Below are positions 11,975-24,470 of a stretch of DNA of 64,000 nucleotides, piece after piece (the stretch's first letter is position 1; every line of letters starts with the position of its first letter). The stretch is from Labia minor (taxonomy: Eukaryota > Arthropoda > Insecta > Dermaptera > Spongiphoridae). The translations under genes were made by a program, and so were the position numbers. The stretch lies in assembly GCA_963082975.1 (NCBI GenBank), contig OY720345.1:11248491-11312490 (forward strand). Direction: 5' to 3'. The notes beneath the pieces were generated by a model. The model saw only the letters and a list, made by a program, of their open reading frames with translations, was not told where the DNA came from and made no database searches.

Positions 11975-12122
11975 AGGGTGACCAAATGTCCCGTTTTTAG
12001 GTGCTCCGACTTCGGGACAGCCTATTGTCCCGTTTTTTTAAAAATTTTTGAACATTTCATACTTTTTTTCAAAATTTTTTCAATTTGGTTCTAAAAAAAA
12101 GCTTCTAAATAAAAGGTAAACA
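11975..12122. repeat. MITE family G, 5' half
   Basis: Starts AGGGTGACCAAATGTCCCG and continues with GGTGCTCC, GGGACAGCCTATTGTCCCG and the TTTGGTTCTAAAAAAAA strip. The 3' end with the inverse of AGGGTGACCA is missing. The copy gives the clearest left terminus of the family. Confidence 0.6.
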
Positions 12123-12920
12123 TTTATTTTAATTCAAATAAAATTTACTTAAAAATGTTTAATAAATTTACTTGAATTATTAAAAAAATATAAACCAAGA
12201 TAAATTACTGATGTGCGATTTTTTTTTTTTGTTATTGTATAAATAATGGATTTATGAATCGATTGGCAATTGGCATTAATTGAGAAAAATGAGAGGCCAA
12301 TTGATGACTATGTGTGAATGTATTTATGTATATGTATGTGTATGTGTATGAGAGAGAAAGGTTAATCGATAAAGAGATAAAAAAAGATACCTTTCCAATT
12401 AGGATTTGAAATTTGAATTCGCTTGGATTACATTTTAATCAGAATGAAATGAAATTTATCCCTTTTCATCAACAACATTTTTTTATATTAAATTTATATT
12501 GATTTTATTTATATTATAGAAAACTTTTAATTATTTTTTTTTTTTTTTATTATTAAATTAAAACTTCAATTTGATTATATTATCTATAATATTTTAAAAA
12601 TAAATATAAATAATAGATCTACTAAAAATCATAGCACACAAATACAGTCTGATCATTAAATCATATAATTATTTCTGAAAATAATTTGTTTTTTTTTTAG
12701 ATTCAAATGATTTTTAAAATTTTTATATTTGTTAAAATTAAATATTAATGTTAAATTTAAATAATGAAATGAATCATATCTATTTTTCATTATATATTTG
12801 CAAAATTAATATAATAATGAAAATTATAATAAATAAGCATTAATAATACCATTTTCAACTCAAAATCATATATCTGCACCGGCACTGAACATCGTAGAAA
12901 GAGCCAATTGAATTTTTTTC
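12123..12920. other. AT-rich non-coding DNA
   Basis: No gene recognised. A short TATGTGTATG tract occurs near 12,325-12,350. Confidence 0.55.
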
Positions 12921-12921
12921 C

Positions 12922-13956
12922 TATACATTAAAGCCTCGCTTTGCTTCGTTTTGTTTTGCGTTTTTTGAAATTGCGTCGCTGCTTAATTAGTAGTAATTTT
13001 TACTGTGAGTCATTAGATTTTCGAAGTTGCGTTGTTTTGAGTTCGAGTTTTTTTTTTTTTTAATTTTTTTAAATTTTATTTTCTTTCTCTGGAACGATAT
13101 CCGAGAATGTACATCAAGGTGATATGTTTTGTTGAAAATTAAGTGGAATGTTAAGTGAAAAATTAAATACAATGTTTAAAACAACAATATTTAAAAAATT
13201 TATGTTTACTGATGAGAACATTGCAAATTTTGTAATTTTTATTTATTATTATTTATTTATTATTATTTATTTTATTTATTAATTTTAATTTATTTATTAA
13301 ATAGATATTCATTATATATTGAATTGCTCGTTACATCTAGATGTGTAATTTTAATAATAATATGTTCAGCAAACATTGGAACAATTTTGTGTGAAAGAAA
13401 GTGATATCAGCCACTTTGGATTAATTTTAATTTTGTTTTTTCATAAATTAATAAGGCGCCACTGGGTGAGAGGCTAGCGTCGCAGTCTCACATTCACGTG
13501 GTCCCGGGCCTGGGAAGGGAATTTCTCTAGCTTGGGTTTATGGGACGGAGTCAACCCAGCCGCCGGGATCAACATTGGGAAGCCACTTGATATAAAGTAG
13601 CGCCTCCGATTAAGAAAATCAAGGTAAAGGTGGATAGGACCCGTTCTACTGATCATAGGACACCTCATTGATATAACCGGCTTGATAGGCGTTGTCCTTG
13701 CGTAGGACATACAAAAGTCAAAGGATTTTTTTCATAAATTAATAAATTAATTCAATCGAATATTTTGTTTTAATTGATTTTTTTTTGTTTTTTGTACGTA
13801 GGTATGTAATATAATTTTATATTATTTTTGTTTTTGAAATGTTTACTTTGTTCAATTTTCTTTTTAAAAGGTAGTATTTTCGTAACTTTACATGTTTTGC
13901 TATAGAAAATTTATTTTGAAACGTAACCCCGACGCAAAGTGAGGTATTGGTCTATA
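12922..13956 (+). mobile_element. Possible degraded maT/mariner relic interrupted by a SINE
   Basis: Imperfect inverted ends are seen: CCTCGCTTTGCTTCG near 12,935 and CGACGCAAAGTGAGG near 13,931-13,945, both next to TATA. Between them the frame at about 13,200 reads FMFTDENIANF, similar to the (F/M)FTDEKIF signature around the first catalytic Asp of maT and Tc1/mariner transposases. Nothing else of a transposase survives. The SINE at 13,455-13,726 inserted into it. The assignment rests on one motif and weak ends. Confidence 0.4.
13455..13726 (+). mobile_element. tRNA-derived SINE, full-length, B box deleted
   Basis: Begins GGCGCCACTGGGTGAGAGG with a box-A-like tRNA head, runs through AGCGCCTCCGAT and AAGAAAATCAAGGTAAAGG to a CTTGATAGGCGTTGTCCTTG tail. 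A 19-bp target duplication (TTTTTTCATAAATTAATAA) lies at 13,436-13,454 and 13,727-13,745, proving retrotransposition. Where other copies read CCCGGGTTCAAGTCCCGGG, this copy has only CCCGGG, so the Pol III B box has been lost by a deletion between the short repeats. It cannot be transcribed well by Pol III as it stands. Confidence 0.9.
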
Positions 13957-15298
13957 ATAAATTTCGAAAGATCCAATCACGAATATAAACATTTAAATTG
14001 TTTTCTCTTCAGTTTAGTTTTATTTTCATTTATGTATTTATGTATTTTATATAGAAATTAAAATATGAAAAATATGATTCATATTACGTTTTAAGTCTCA
14101 ACGAATCTACAATTATTATTATTATTATTATTATTATTATCATCTTTACTTATCTCGGTATAATACACCGTTCCATCTCTCTACTCATATATATATATAT
14201 ATTTGTTGGTTTATTTTTGAGATATATACCTTTTCACTGATATAATATATATTAGAGAAACTTTTCTCATTAAAATTGTCCAACCAAAAGTGACAATTTT
14301 AAAGTTTTTTTTCCTCTAAATTTTCTCAAAAAATTAATTTTTCAATTTCAATTTAATTTTATTTAGTATTTTGTTATATGCAAAATAAAAATTACATAAA
14401 TTTTATATATTAAAAGTTATTTATTAATGTTTGCATGATTTTTATATAGATATAATAATAAATTAAATAATTATAAATAATAAATTATTATGTATTATTT
14501 TTGATACAATCTGTTTTCACTTTAAATTAGAATAAAATATATAAAAAAATCTAAGAATCATCTTCAGAGTTAAATTATACAAATTTATTTAATTGATTGA
14601 TTGAAGTAAGTAATTATTTTTTCAAATAATCTAACACACAAAACAGCATTAAAAATGAAAAAAAAAAATTATTTGAAATTATTAATTGAGTGTTTAGTAT
14701 AATTAGTATCACAGTTTCTACTATTAAACTTTTTTCCCTCAATACCACTCCCTAATCAATATTTCTCTATTAATTAGCTTATAAATAATTAAATAAATTA
14801 CATTTGGATTAATAGTGCACATTCATTTATGACTTATTATTAAATCAATAGGAGTTTATATAATTATATCAATTTCAATAAAAATAATATATAATAATAA
14901 TAATAATAAATTAATTAATTTATTATATTATTTATATGCTTAATTTCAAAAAAAAAATCCAATATACCTACATATTATTCAAATTTCATCAAATATTTTT
15001 CATAATTCTCTCTCGTCTTATTCCACTTTTGACTATTTAGGTAAATTTATGAAAGCATTCATTGGGACATTTTTTTAAACTAAAATTAACTAAATAAAAT
15101 CTTATTAAAATAATATAAATGAATTATTTTTGTTTAAATAAATCTAAACATTAATTTATATTTTAAATTTCAAAAATAAAATTTAAAAGTAAATATAATT
15201 AAAAATTAATATTCTTAACTATTTCTATATTTAATATCGTACAATCATATTTATATACATAGGTATATATTATTAGTTTAAACATTTATCAAAATGTA
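13957..15298. other. AT-rich non-coding DNA with (ATT)n and (TA)n
   Basis: No gene recognised. An (ATT)n run is at about 14,112-14,140 and a (TA)n run near 14,190-14,202. Confidence 0.6.
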
Positions 15299-15306
15299 AC
15301 TACCAT

Positions 15307-15578
15307 CATTGATGTAATGGTAAAATAAGAAGTAAGGGGACGTATAGTGGGAACAAAAAAAGTCCTATTTTTAGCAAATTATTTTTTTTTCTATATAAGT
15401 TTTTATTTTTTTTATTATTCTAACTATACAAAATATTTACGAAAACAAAAAAAAAGAAATTCTAACAGTAGATTTAAGTGGGAGTTTCGGGACATAAAAA
15501 AGTACTGGAACGCGTTCCGGTTCTGAAAAAAGGTAAGGGAACGTCGTTCCTCGGCGTTCCCATTCCAAATCACCACTG
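15307..15578. mobile_element. hAT MITE family M, copy 1
   Basis: A 272-bp element with ends CATTGATGTAATGG and CAAATCACCACTG, flanked by a perfect 8-bp duplication ACTACCAT (15,299-15,306 and 15,579-15,586). Interior strips TAAGAAGTAAGGGGACG, GGAACGCGTTCCGG and GGGAACGTCGTTCC are shared with the copy at 25.58 kb. No coding capacity. Target length and CA..TG termini place it in hAT. Confidence 0.85.
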
Positions 15579-15586
15579 ACTACCAT

Positions 15587-16504
15587 ATTTACAAAATTTA
15601 CGAAAATGTTGATTTATAAATATGAAAAGAAGAATGAAAGAAGAATTAATATCCATTTTTTATTTAATATTTTTAATTATTAGGCTCCCGTTTTTGTTTT
15701 AAAATTTTTATATTCTTATTCTCTTAGACTTAAAGATTCTTCATAAATAGATAAAAATCAGTAAAGAAAAATAATAATTAAATGAAAATAAATTGATTAA
15801 TTTCATATTTTCCATTAATATTTTTTTTTCTAATATCAATTTAAATAAAATAAATAAAATAATCATATCAAAAATTATAATAATAATATTAGTAATAACA
15901 ACGATAATAATTAAAATTAAAAAAAAAACAGTTTTAATTGATAATTACCATAAATATGTTTTTAAATTTAATCTTGTAACTTGATTATTTTTATTTATAA
16001 TAATTAATTTTAAATAAATAATTAAATAGAAAAAAATGATAAGTAATTAAACAAATATTATTTAAAAACAAGAGAGAGAGAGAGAGATTTGCTGACTAAC
16101 TATAATATTTATTAGTCCCCACTCAATTCAATTCAATTGCTAATTTTATTAATAAGAATAGAAATGATTAATTCATGGTAATACAAATTGATAAATTGAA
16201 AAGAAAATATTTTTAATAATAATAATCATTTCATAGAATTCAATTTCCATTTTTTTTTTTATTTTATTAACAAAGACCGTTCATTAAATCTTATAAATAT
16301 CTTTAAAAAAAATTATAAAACTTATTATATGTTGTTATAGCTATTTGAAATTTTTTTTTAAATAATGGGGTATATTTCTTAATTATTTGGAATTTGTAAA
16401 AAAAATCTTGGTCTTCTTATCTGACATTTCCCAATCGGTCTCCGATATATTTTTAGTCAGTCTTTCCTCTCCCATTTTAGTCACGTGCCCTCGATTTTAA
16501 AACA
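15587..16504. other. AT-rich non-coding DNA
   Basis: No gene. The open frame at 15,793-15,984 is almost all Ile, Asn and Lys from A/T codons and is not protein-like. A short (GA)n run is near 16,073-16,087. Confidence 0.6.
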
Positions 16505-16858
16505 ATAACTATATCTGAAGATGCATGGAGGTCATGCAATTCCTCGTTGTACAGTCTTCGTCATTCCCCCGGTGATCACTCCTTTGGCCCATAAATGCTG
16601 CGATGAATCCTATTTGCAAATACTCTAAATCTACTCTCGTCTCTCATGATCATAGACCGCGCCTCATACCCATATAATACAACCGGAAAAATAATTGTTT
16701 TATATATTTTAATTTTGATTCTATTTAATAATAAATTTGACGTGATTTCCCGATTCCAACCTCGATTTAAATTCTTCTCGAATATTACTATCCCTCGTGA
16801 TTACAGAGCCAAATTATTTCAATTTTTCTACATTTTAAAATTCTACATTTTGAAATAT
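16505..16858 (-). mobile_element. RTE-like LINE fragment (3' part of reverse transcriptase ORF)
   Basis: On the minus strand the sequence matches the C-terminal part of an RTE-like non-LTR reverse transcriptase: FGSVITRDSNIREEFKS, then YKTIIFPVVLYGYEARS, MRDESRFRVFANR, and RRLYNEELHDLHASS. Frames are broken several times and a segment corresponding to the CYHTVKGLI part of the 33.9-kb copy is missing. It ends just after the HDLHASSDIV motif without the 3' tail. Closest relatives in the window are at 33.87 and 62.2 kb. Confidence 0.75.
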
Positions 16859-19800
16859 ATATAAATCAGTGTTGATATTTTAATAATCTTTATATTCATA
16901 TTTTGTTGATTAAGTGGTATTAAATACTGTGTAGATTTTAGTGCATACAGTTAATAAGTAATAATAATTAAACGTGGATAGTACACACATAAACACTTTA
17001 CTATAAATAATTTTATCCATCTTAATTATAAATAATATTTATATATATTCGTTATAAAAATCTCTATAAACATCCATGTAATTATTTAATTTAAATTTAT
17101 TTTACTTACGACTATAAATACTTAAAAAATTCTTTAAAGTTGTACTTTTATATTTTTTTAAATAATTTTTAATATTTCTAAAATCAAATATTATATTAAA
17201 AAATTTATTTATGAATGTTAATAATAATTAAAATTAATCAATTTCAGATTTGTTTAATATTCAATTTTGATATTCAATTACAAATAAATAATATTCAATC
17301 TTATACACAGTAAGTACTTAAAATATTTAAAAAAAAAAAACAAATTATTTTATTATATTAATAATTAAAAGTTGATTTGTGTTTTTTTTATTTGTTACAG
17401 GTAATTTGGAAATTGTGTTTTCAGTTAATGACACACAAATAAAATTCCTGAATTTTCTAAACATACTATACTAAACCTAATTTAGGATTATGATTATTTT
17501 AGTATTTGATTGGGTAAACATCATATGCTATTTAATATTTTCCGATTACCTTCTATAATGAATCTATCATTTAATATAAATTGAAAAACAAAAAAAGGTT
17601 AAATATATTAATTATTTCCTAATAAGATTATATACATATCTGATTATTTAAATAATTGATAGTATCTACGTCAGTAAATAACATAACTGACATATAAAAC
17701 TTAATAATAGTTTTCAGAACAATTTTCACAATATTATTATATTATATTACCTATTTTTTACTTATTTTCTAATATTATAATAAAAATAATTATTGTTTTT
17801 CATTTTAGATTTGAAAAATACTACCTACTAATTAGTATTTAATTAATAAATAATAAATTTTATTAATAACTTACATATATGTCAGTTTATTATTATAATA
17901 ATATTATTAATATTATTATTATAATTGTAATTGGAAAAATGTTTACTCTATCAAATTTAATTTTTTCTATGTAAAAGAATAAAATAATAATCTTAATTGA
18001 TAAATTAATTAATGAAGTGAAGTATCTTTTATTATTATTATTATTTTATTATTTAAAATATGGATAATTTTCTTTTTTTTTTAAAAAAAAAATAAAAATA
18101 ATAATATCAATAATAATAATTTCATTAATATTTTCTTCACTCAACTTAATTTAATTATTAAATTTATGAGAATCACTGACTCTTTCCTTTTCCATAAATA
18201 ATAATTAGTTATTTCACTTACAAGTTCAAAAAACTTATAATTATTGCAAGAAATAATGAAACAGAAGGAAAAAAAAACCAAAATATTTTTATAATAATCC
18301 AAAAAGATAATGAGACAATTTAACATCCTCACGCCTAAATTATAAGGTCATTAAATTATTATTAAAAAAAAAATGAACCTGTAATAAATTACCAGTTTAA
18401 TTTCTATTAACATTAATTTTCATAAATAAATTGTATTTTAAAAAGAAAAAAAAAAAAAGTTAAAAATTTGCTGATTGAAAAATTTGTTCCAAAAATTTAA
18501 AATGATTAGATATTATAATATAGTTAGGTAAATATAATTGTTGGTTAGTAAAATATAAGTGAGAGAACACAGAAGAAAATGAAGGTTTTTAGTTATTTAA
18601 ATTATAATAATAATAAATAATTTCTAGGTTTAGTAAAAGAAAGGTAGAATGATTTGATTATCGCACAATTTATTACCAACTATCAATTATTAATTTAAAT
18701 ATTTAAAAATTTATATTCATAATTTTATAATAAAAACAACATATATATATATATATATATTATAATTGAAATGAATATAATAGAAAGAGAAAGAATCTAA
18801 AATACAACTTTTAATTAAATTATTTTATTTTATTTTTTTTTTTAATGAAATTATAAATTAAATTTTTAGAAACTTACTTAATGCTGTTAATTTAATTTTA
18901 ACAATATTCTATCAAATATTCATTAATACAATTAATTAATTAATTAATTAATTAATTAGGTGTATAATAATTTCAACGTATGGTATAGAATTAATAAAAT
19001 CGACTATTGTAAATTTAATTTAATTTCTTATATGTAAAAATCTTAATTTTATTTCTAATATGTAAAATCTTAACTACAGATAGTTAGGTACATATTATTT
19101 TACTTTTAAATCAAAATACAAATATTTAAAAAACTAAACACAAATAAAATTTTTATTTGTTAATTTTAAATATTAAGCAATTTAATAGGGTGTTTATATA
19201 TAAATAAAATTTAATTTACGTATTTTGTATAGATTAATTATAGAGATAAAATATTTTTTTTTATTTTCCGTTTGAAATAACAAGAAGACAAGACAAAATG
19301 GATGACTTTGCCGTCTCTCATGGGAAGAATCAATTCAAATTCTAGGAAAACCCTTCTCCAATCATCTCGATCCCATTTCAATTAAAATTATATAGAAAAC
19401 TTTAAATAAATATATTTTTATAGAAAATAAAAATATTATTTGTTATTTTCTTTTTTTTTCCAATTCAATAAAAAAATTATAAAAATATATATATATTTTT
19501 TTTAATTATTCATTCTTTCCTTTAACATTGATAATAGAATAAAATGTATACTTATCTAAAATAAATGATTTAAATGAAATTATTAGGTAGATTTTATTAA
19601 AAACTTTGATTTAATACTCCAATATATATAATTTATGATTATAATGAAATGAGAATATTAATATTTTTTCTTAATTAATCTTTAAATAATTTTATTATTT
19701 ATTCATCCAGAAATTATTAATTTTTTAATTTTTTTTTTCAATATGTAAAAAATTAATTTATATTTTTTTTTAAATTAAAATATTTAATAAAATATTAAAA

Positions 19801-20423
19801 CGATTCCCAATTCTATAAAAAATTATTATAAGATATTTTCAATTTTTTTTTTTCAATCTATAAAATAAAATATCTTTATTTATGATTCAATTTTTGCCTA
19901 AACGACTGGATGGGATTTTATTTAATAGTAATTGAAGGTGAAATCCATTTTTTAGCCTTCTCACATTTATAGGTGTTTTTTTTTTAAGTTATTATATTTA
20001 TAATATAGTTTATTATAATTAAAAAACCGTTTTCCTAGAATTTCAATGGATTTTTTTTTCATGAAATGGCTAATATAGGTATATAATAATTTATTTATAA
20101 TTTAAATTTATTAAAATTAAATTATTTTTATTATTGTTATCTTGTTTCACTTAGGTATACTAATAATAAATAAATTAATTATAAATTGAGTTATTATAAA
20201 ATCAAACAAAAATCAAAATCAAAACAAAAAATGAAATGATCTGTTTTATAATTTTAAATAAATAAAATGAAAATCTTTTAAAATTTTAATTATATTACAG
20301 ATTTAATAAAAATATGATAAAACCTTTTTCCGAAAGAATGAAAAAGATTTTAAAAAAGGAATCTATTTCTTATTTGTTTCCCACACACCTGTCGTCTAGC
20401 GTCTATTAAAAGACCTAAGCGAT

Positions 20424-20460
<37 letters not shown>

Positions 20461-21045
20461 TTATTATAACTACATATAATATATATCCAGATGATAGCTT
20501 AATTTTATTTGTCTAAAAAAAAGATCATTTGAAACATGACCATTATACAGATCAATTTATTTTATATACCTACCAAACACCATCATACAATTCCATTAAA
20601 ATAAAATATTCATATATAAATACTCATTTAGCATTATAATAAAATTCTTAATATATTATTTGAAATGATCAATAAATAAATAAATAAATATATATATTTA
20701 AAAGTTGTTAATAGTAGAATATAAAATAAATAAATGCTGATTGATATCTATTTATTTATTTTCTTGTATTTTGTTTTTTGTGCTTTTAGTATTTGATCTT
20801 ATTATTATAATGACTAATTAATTAAAATTAAAATTTTCCAGGTGTGATTACATTCTATATATTTTTTTTAATATTTAATAATAATAATCTAAACTTGAGG
20901 AATATTTGTTAAATTTAAAATTGAATAGATATATATGTAGGATACTTTATTTTGAATTTTGTATATGATATAAGATTTTTGAGTTACTAACCATTTGTAT
21001 TGTGACAATTATTAAGTGTGTTAATTATTTGTTATTTTGCGGCCA
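16859..21045. other. Long AT-rich non-coding stretch
   Basis: More than 4 kb of A/T-rich DNA without a recognisable gene. Tracts: (TA)n near 18,742-18,762, (TTAA)n near 18,930-18,958, (TA)n at about 20,427-20,457. Two small less AT-rich patches, at 19,290-19,375 and 20,385-20,425, are unique in the window and could be conserved non-coding pieces. Most probably part of the first coding intron of the minus-strand gene. Confidence 0.55.
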
Positions 21046-21088
21046 AGAACTTTCGAGTTCCGTAGAGCCACAGAGATAGATAGCTATT
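21046..21088 (+). mobile_element. 5'-truncated RTE-like LINE tail
   Basis: GGCCAAGAACTTTCGAGTTC followed by CGTAGAGCCACAGAGATAGATAG equals the last codons (AAKNFRVP and stop) and 3' tail of the LINE at 62.7 kb. Only about 40 bp remain. A tail-only copy is what aborted reverse transcription of a LINE produces. Confidence 0.7.
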
Positions 21089-21925
21089 TATTTGTAATTT
21101 TATTGTTAGCCTTCATTTCATTTGATAATAGTAATAATAATAATTAAGGGAAGAGTATAATTTAATAAATAAATAATAAAATAACAATAAATAAAGAAAA
21201 GCATAAGTATTTTTTTTTCTAATATCTTTTCAATCGGTATTATTAGAGAGAAGTTCTTATATGAAATTTCAATCTATCTAAAGAGAATTAAAATTAAACA
21301 GAATTTTTGACAAAAAATGTCAATTCGTAAAAAATATATAATAAATTAATTTAATTATAATAATTAAATTAAAAAAAACATGTTAAAAATCTATTTCGAA
21401 AAGGGTATATTAAAATTTATATTAAATAGTATATAATATTTTTACAAAAATAATAATAAACATTTAATAATAATTTAATTAACAATATAAATCCAGTAGT
21501 CAAACATAGAAGAAGGGGAGAAAAATGTATAATAATAATTTAATTGTAAAATTTATAGGATTACTTTTTGATTTGTTTTTATTGGGTTCAAAAAATATTA
21601 AAAATCCATTCCAAAATCGGTCTAAAAACGGTCCTATTATATTAGTATATATCGATATTATAAAATATAAATTTATTTCAATCCATGCCTAACGAATTAA
21701 TTTATTTTTTGTTTGTTTTTTTGACTACTGATGATTACTTCCTAAATGATTTACTTTTCAAATTCAACAAAAACAATGAGAATGAATAAATTTAACGCGT
21801 TATATAAATAACTAATATTAATTATATTATATTTTTTGTTTTATTAATGAATAGTTGAACGGTGGTTTAATAAGAAGAAAAGAAGTAAACTACTAAAACT
21901 ACTAGAAAAATACAAATGAATTGAT

Positions 21926-21941
21926 TGATTTACCTTTTTTT
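21926..21941 (-). promoter_or_regulatory. Splice donor of the poly-Gln exon
   Basis: On the minus strand the coding sequence GACGGAAAAAAAG is followed by GTAAAT, a good metazoan donor. It leaves the reading frame in phase 1. The coding bias (mixed Gln and Ala codons, GC-rich) ends exactly here and AT-rich intron follows, which supports the site. Confidence 0.65.
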
Positions 21942-22441
21942 CCGTCAAGACTCTCTTCGCTGAGCCGTCGCTGTCGTCTCGGGATGCCGGGGAACGCGGA
22001 AGGATGATGCCCGGCAGCAGCAGCGGCGGCCGCTGCAGCAGCTGCAGCAGCAGCCGCCGCCGCTAAGATTCCATGCGCTTGTGGTGTGTTATGATTGGAT
22101 GGATGCCCAATAACATTATTATTTGTTGATGTGGCTGTTGAATTTTGTTGTTGTTGTTGTTGTTGTTGTTGTTGCTGTTGCTGTTGGTGTTGGTGATGCT
22201 GAGCAGCCGCTGCAGCTGCCAAAGCCACAGCTGCATGGTGTGGGTGTAAGAAATGGGGAGCAAAGAGGGCTGAAAATCCAGCTGGTGTCCGATAAGGCGA
22301 AAGAGTTGGTGGAGGTGGCGGATGTGGCCCCGATTGTTGTGTATTTGAAGGATTTGGTTGTTGCTGTTGCTGTTGTTGTTGTTGTTGTTGCTGTTGAGCC
22401 GCGGCTAGATAAAGTCGCAAAGCGCCTGGCTCGAGGACCAT
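21934..22441 (-). CDS. First coding exon of a poly-Gln/poly-Ala protein, probable nuclear regulator
   Basis: The exon starts at the ATG at 22,441 (minus strand, context ATCATGG, A at -3 and G at +4) and runs 169 codons plus one base to a donor AAG|GTAAAT whose GT is at 21,933-21,932; the open frame continues only a few codons into the intron. Layout: MVLEPGALRLYL at residues 1-12, a Gln run of about 13 from residue 16, a Pro-rich stretch with SPYRTPAGFSALFAPHFL near 48-65, a His/Ala segment, a second His-Gln run of about 15 near 82-100, an Asn/Ser/Thr stretch, a run of about 17 Ala, then the basic tail IPRRQRRLSEESLDGKK. Both Gln runs mix CAA and CAG; the Ala run mixes GCG, GCT, GCA and GCC, so translation rather than simple DNA slippage shaped it. 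Such tracts mark arthropod developmental transcription factors, but no DNA-binding domain lies in this exon, so identity is open. Remaining exons must lie beyond a long intron. Reading from a TTG at 22,465 would add eight residues and is less likely. Confidence 0.75.
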
Positions 22442-22990
22442 GATGGTCCCCGGAGCCAACAACAAAAAACACTCACCAGAACGAGCGAATCACGCTTACT
22501 GAGTGAATGGAAACCCCAACCAAACCCTCCCCTCCCCCTCGACGCTCTTCCCCTGGACTCCCCCCACCCCGATTGCTCTATTCTCCATCCGATCCCCACT
22601 CTCTCGTTGGCCCCTGGAGTTCCAAGTCCACGCCTCTTATGGCAAGGGAGGAGGGGTTTCTAGACGCCCTCGCCCGATCGCTCCGCCCACACAACGCCAC
22701 CAGTCTCATTAGCCAGACATTCAATTAAACAGCCAAATTAAAATCTCTCGTCTCTCACTCTCAGCTACCTAAGTTTATTTTTTTGTTTTTCTTTTTTTTT
22801 CTCTTCCAAGTGGGATGCACAGCGCACGTTCTCCATCCGCCATTGTGCCATCCTCCCCCACCCTCCATCCCCTTCTACCACAGCTACCCTTAACCTTTAC
22901 CTCATCCCCTCTAAATTATACAAAAGGTGGAAACTAGAAAAATGGCTGAAGAACAACTCATCCTCTCGCTTCCTTCTATACATTAATTGA
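22442..22990 (-). promoter_or_regulatory. GC-rich 5' UTR/promoter region of the poly-Gln gene
   Basis: Composition shifts sharply from AT-rich to pyrimidine-rich and GC-rich over about 22,480-22,970 and back again, immediately upstream of the ATG. It includes CCGCCATTGTG (minus strand CACAATGGCGG) near 22,838, a motif often seen near animal promoters. A second possible donor, CTG|GTGAGTG, lies on the minus strand near 22,473-22,482, so the UTR may be spliced. On the minus strand TTTTTCTAG near 22,930 could act as an acceptor of an upstream non-coding exon. No transcription start can be placed from sequence alone. Several overlapping open frames here are compositional shadows. Confidence 0.5.
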
Positions 22991-23620
22991 TATTTATCTT
23001 TCACACGTGATTGAGTTGAATTTTAAATTTTTTATCAAAAATTACTTTTTTTCTTTTTTTTTTTTTACAAAATAATAATAAGGATAATATTATCTAAAAT
23101 TATATTAAATCTAATGAAAAATAATAAACCATCTCAATCATTTAATAACACTTTACAAAATAATACACTTAACATTAAACTACTTTATACTTATGTAAAT
23201 ATTACCTACATATTATGTACAACTTAACACATAATTAATAAAATTGACATTGCAAATTTATAATATTTCATTTAATATACAAATTAAATACAGTTATTAA
23301 TTAGTTAAGTATATTAAATTATTGAAGACAATAAAAATAAACATTTAATTATTTTAAATTTTTTTTTATTTATTAATAAATTTAATTATTATTAATGTTA
23401 AATCAATTTTTCTAAAATATATTAAAAGTATAATTATAAAAATAAATATTTTTAAAATTTTCTTAATTAAGTAATTAATTTACAATTCATTGTTTTTTTC
23501 ATAATTATATTTTGAAAAATAATTTTATAATAAATTATTATTTATTACTTTTACATAAATAATTTATTTAATTTAATATAATTTTTAAGAAATTTTATTC
23601 TATTTTCCATTAAATTATTA
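22991..23620. other. AT-rich non-coding DNA
   Basis: No gene recognised in this stretch between the GC-rich upstream region and the first family E repeat. Confidence 0.6.
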
Positions 23621-24099
23621 TTTTTTACTATCTGTGTATGTCTGTGAATGTGTTTGTTTGTGTGCATGTATGTTTACAATATTACGCAAAAACAGTTTGA
23701 GCTAGAATGATGAAATTTGGTACATGGGCATTATTCAAAATTCGTAGTTTTCTATCAACTTTTGAGAAATGTAGCTCAACCGGAAGAGGGTCATTACCTA
23801 CAACGTTTTGATTTTTTTTTCCTCTAAAGTGACCGTAAAAATAAAGATATATGTTTGATAGTTTTTCACATGATTTAAAATTGTATAAAAGTGCTATATA
23901 TAGAATTTCAGCTTGATTGAATCGGTGAAAGTACCGGAATTCATTTTTTAACACTGCAAGAGCCAAACATGCACTGATTTAATAAATATTATTTATTAAT
24001 TTTAATTTATAATTAATTAAATTTAATTTAAATATAATAATAATAAATGTTAATTAATCCAATTCAAATTTGCGAGATAGTCGAGTGGAGATACCCCAG
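23621..24099 (+). repeat. Family E repeat, copy 1 (internal deletions)
   Basis: Begins TTTTTTACTATCT, jumps directly to the GTGTATG tract, and continues GCAAAAACAGTTTGAGCTAG, ATGATGAAATTTGGTACATG, CAACCGGAAGAGGGTCATTA, AGTGACCGTAAAAATAAAG, ending TTGCGAGATAGTCGAGTGG. Compared with the copy at 24.59 kb it lacks the first ~100 bp after the left end and the CACGCGCCAACACGTGACG segment. Non-coding. Confidence 0.75.
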
Positions 24100-24142
24100 G
24101 TTATTTTTTTTTTAAATCATTTATGAATAAATATAATCAATA

Positions 24143-24470
24143 TTGTTTTTACACAAATATAATAATAATAATAATCATCATCATCATCATCACAATTATT
24201 ATTTTGATGTATTACTTTCAATACCAATACCACACTCCCATGTTTATTCAGTGTTAATCTATGATAATGAGATGAAATGGTGTAAGAGAGGAGATTCTCT
24301 ACGCTATCAGGATGTCGTTATCGCCAAACAAACGCCTCACGAGCTTTTTTTATGGAAGGCGATTCGAGTGGATTAGGAATTGCAGACGAAAAGGCTTGGT
24401 TGGTTACTTTAACAAAAGATTCACGAATATCCGTACATTTGCAACCCCAACTTAATTACTAGTAATACTA
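24143..24470 (+). other. Unique island between two family E copies
   Basis: Sequence at about 24,240-24,460 is less AT-rich and unmatched elsewhere in the window. The plus strand has an open frame at 24,143-24,376 whose first half is Asn/His from (AAT)n and (ATC)n repeats; its second half, reading YDNEMKWCKRGDSLRYQDVV, has no match I recognise. The minus strand contains CCATAAAA and GTTTGTTTGG, resembling Hox/Abd-B-type and forkhead sites. A conserved non-coding block is likelier than an exon. Confidence 0.3.

Noticed and set aside
22444-22465. Start of the poly-Gln protein at TTG 22,465
   Set aside because: A non-ATG start is unlikely in an animal gene when an ATG in good context follows eight codons later.
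22063-22472. Other minus- and plus-strand open frames over the poly-Gln exon (Asn-, Thr- or Val-rich)
   Set aside because: They are the same triplet runs read in shifted frames; only the Gln/Ala frame has a good start context, varied synonymous codons and a frame-consistent donor.
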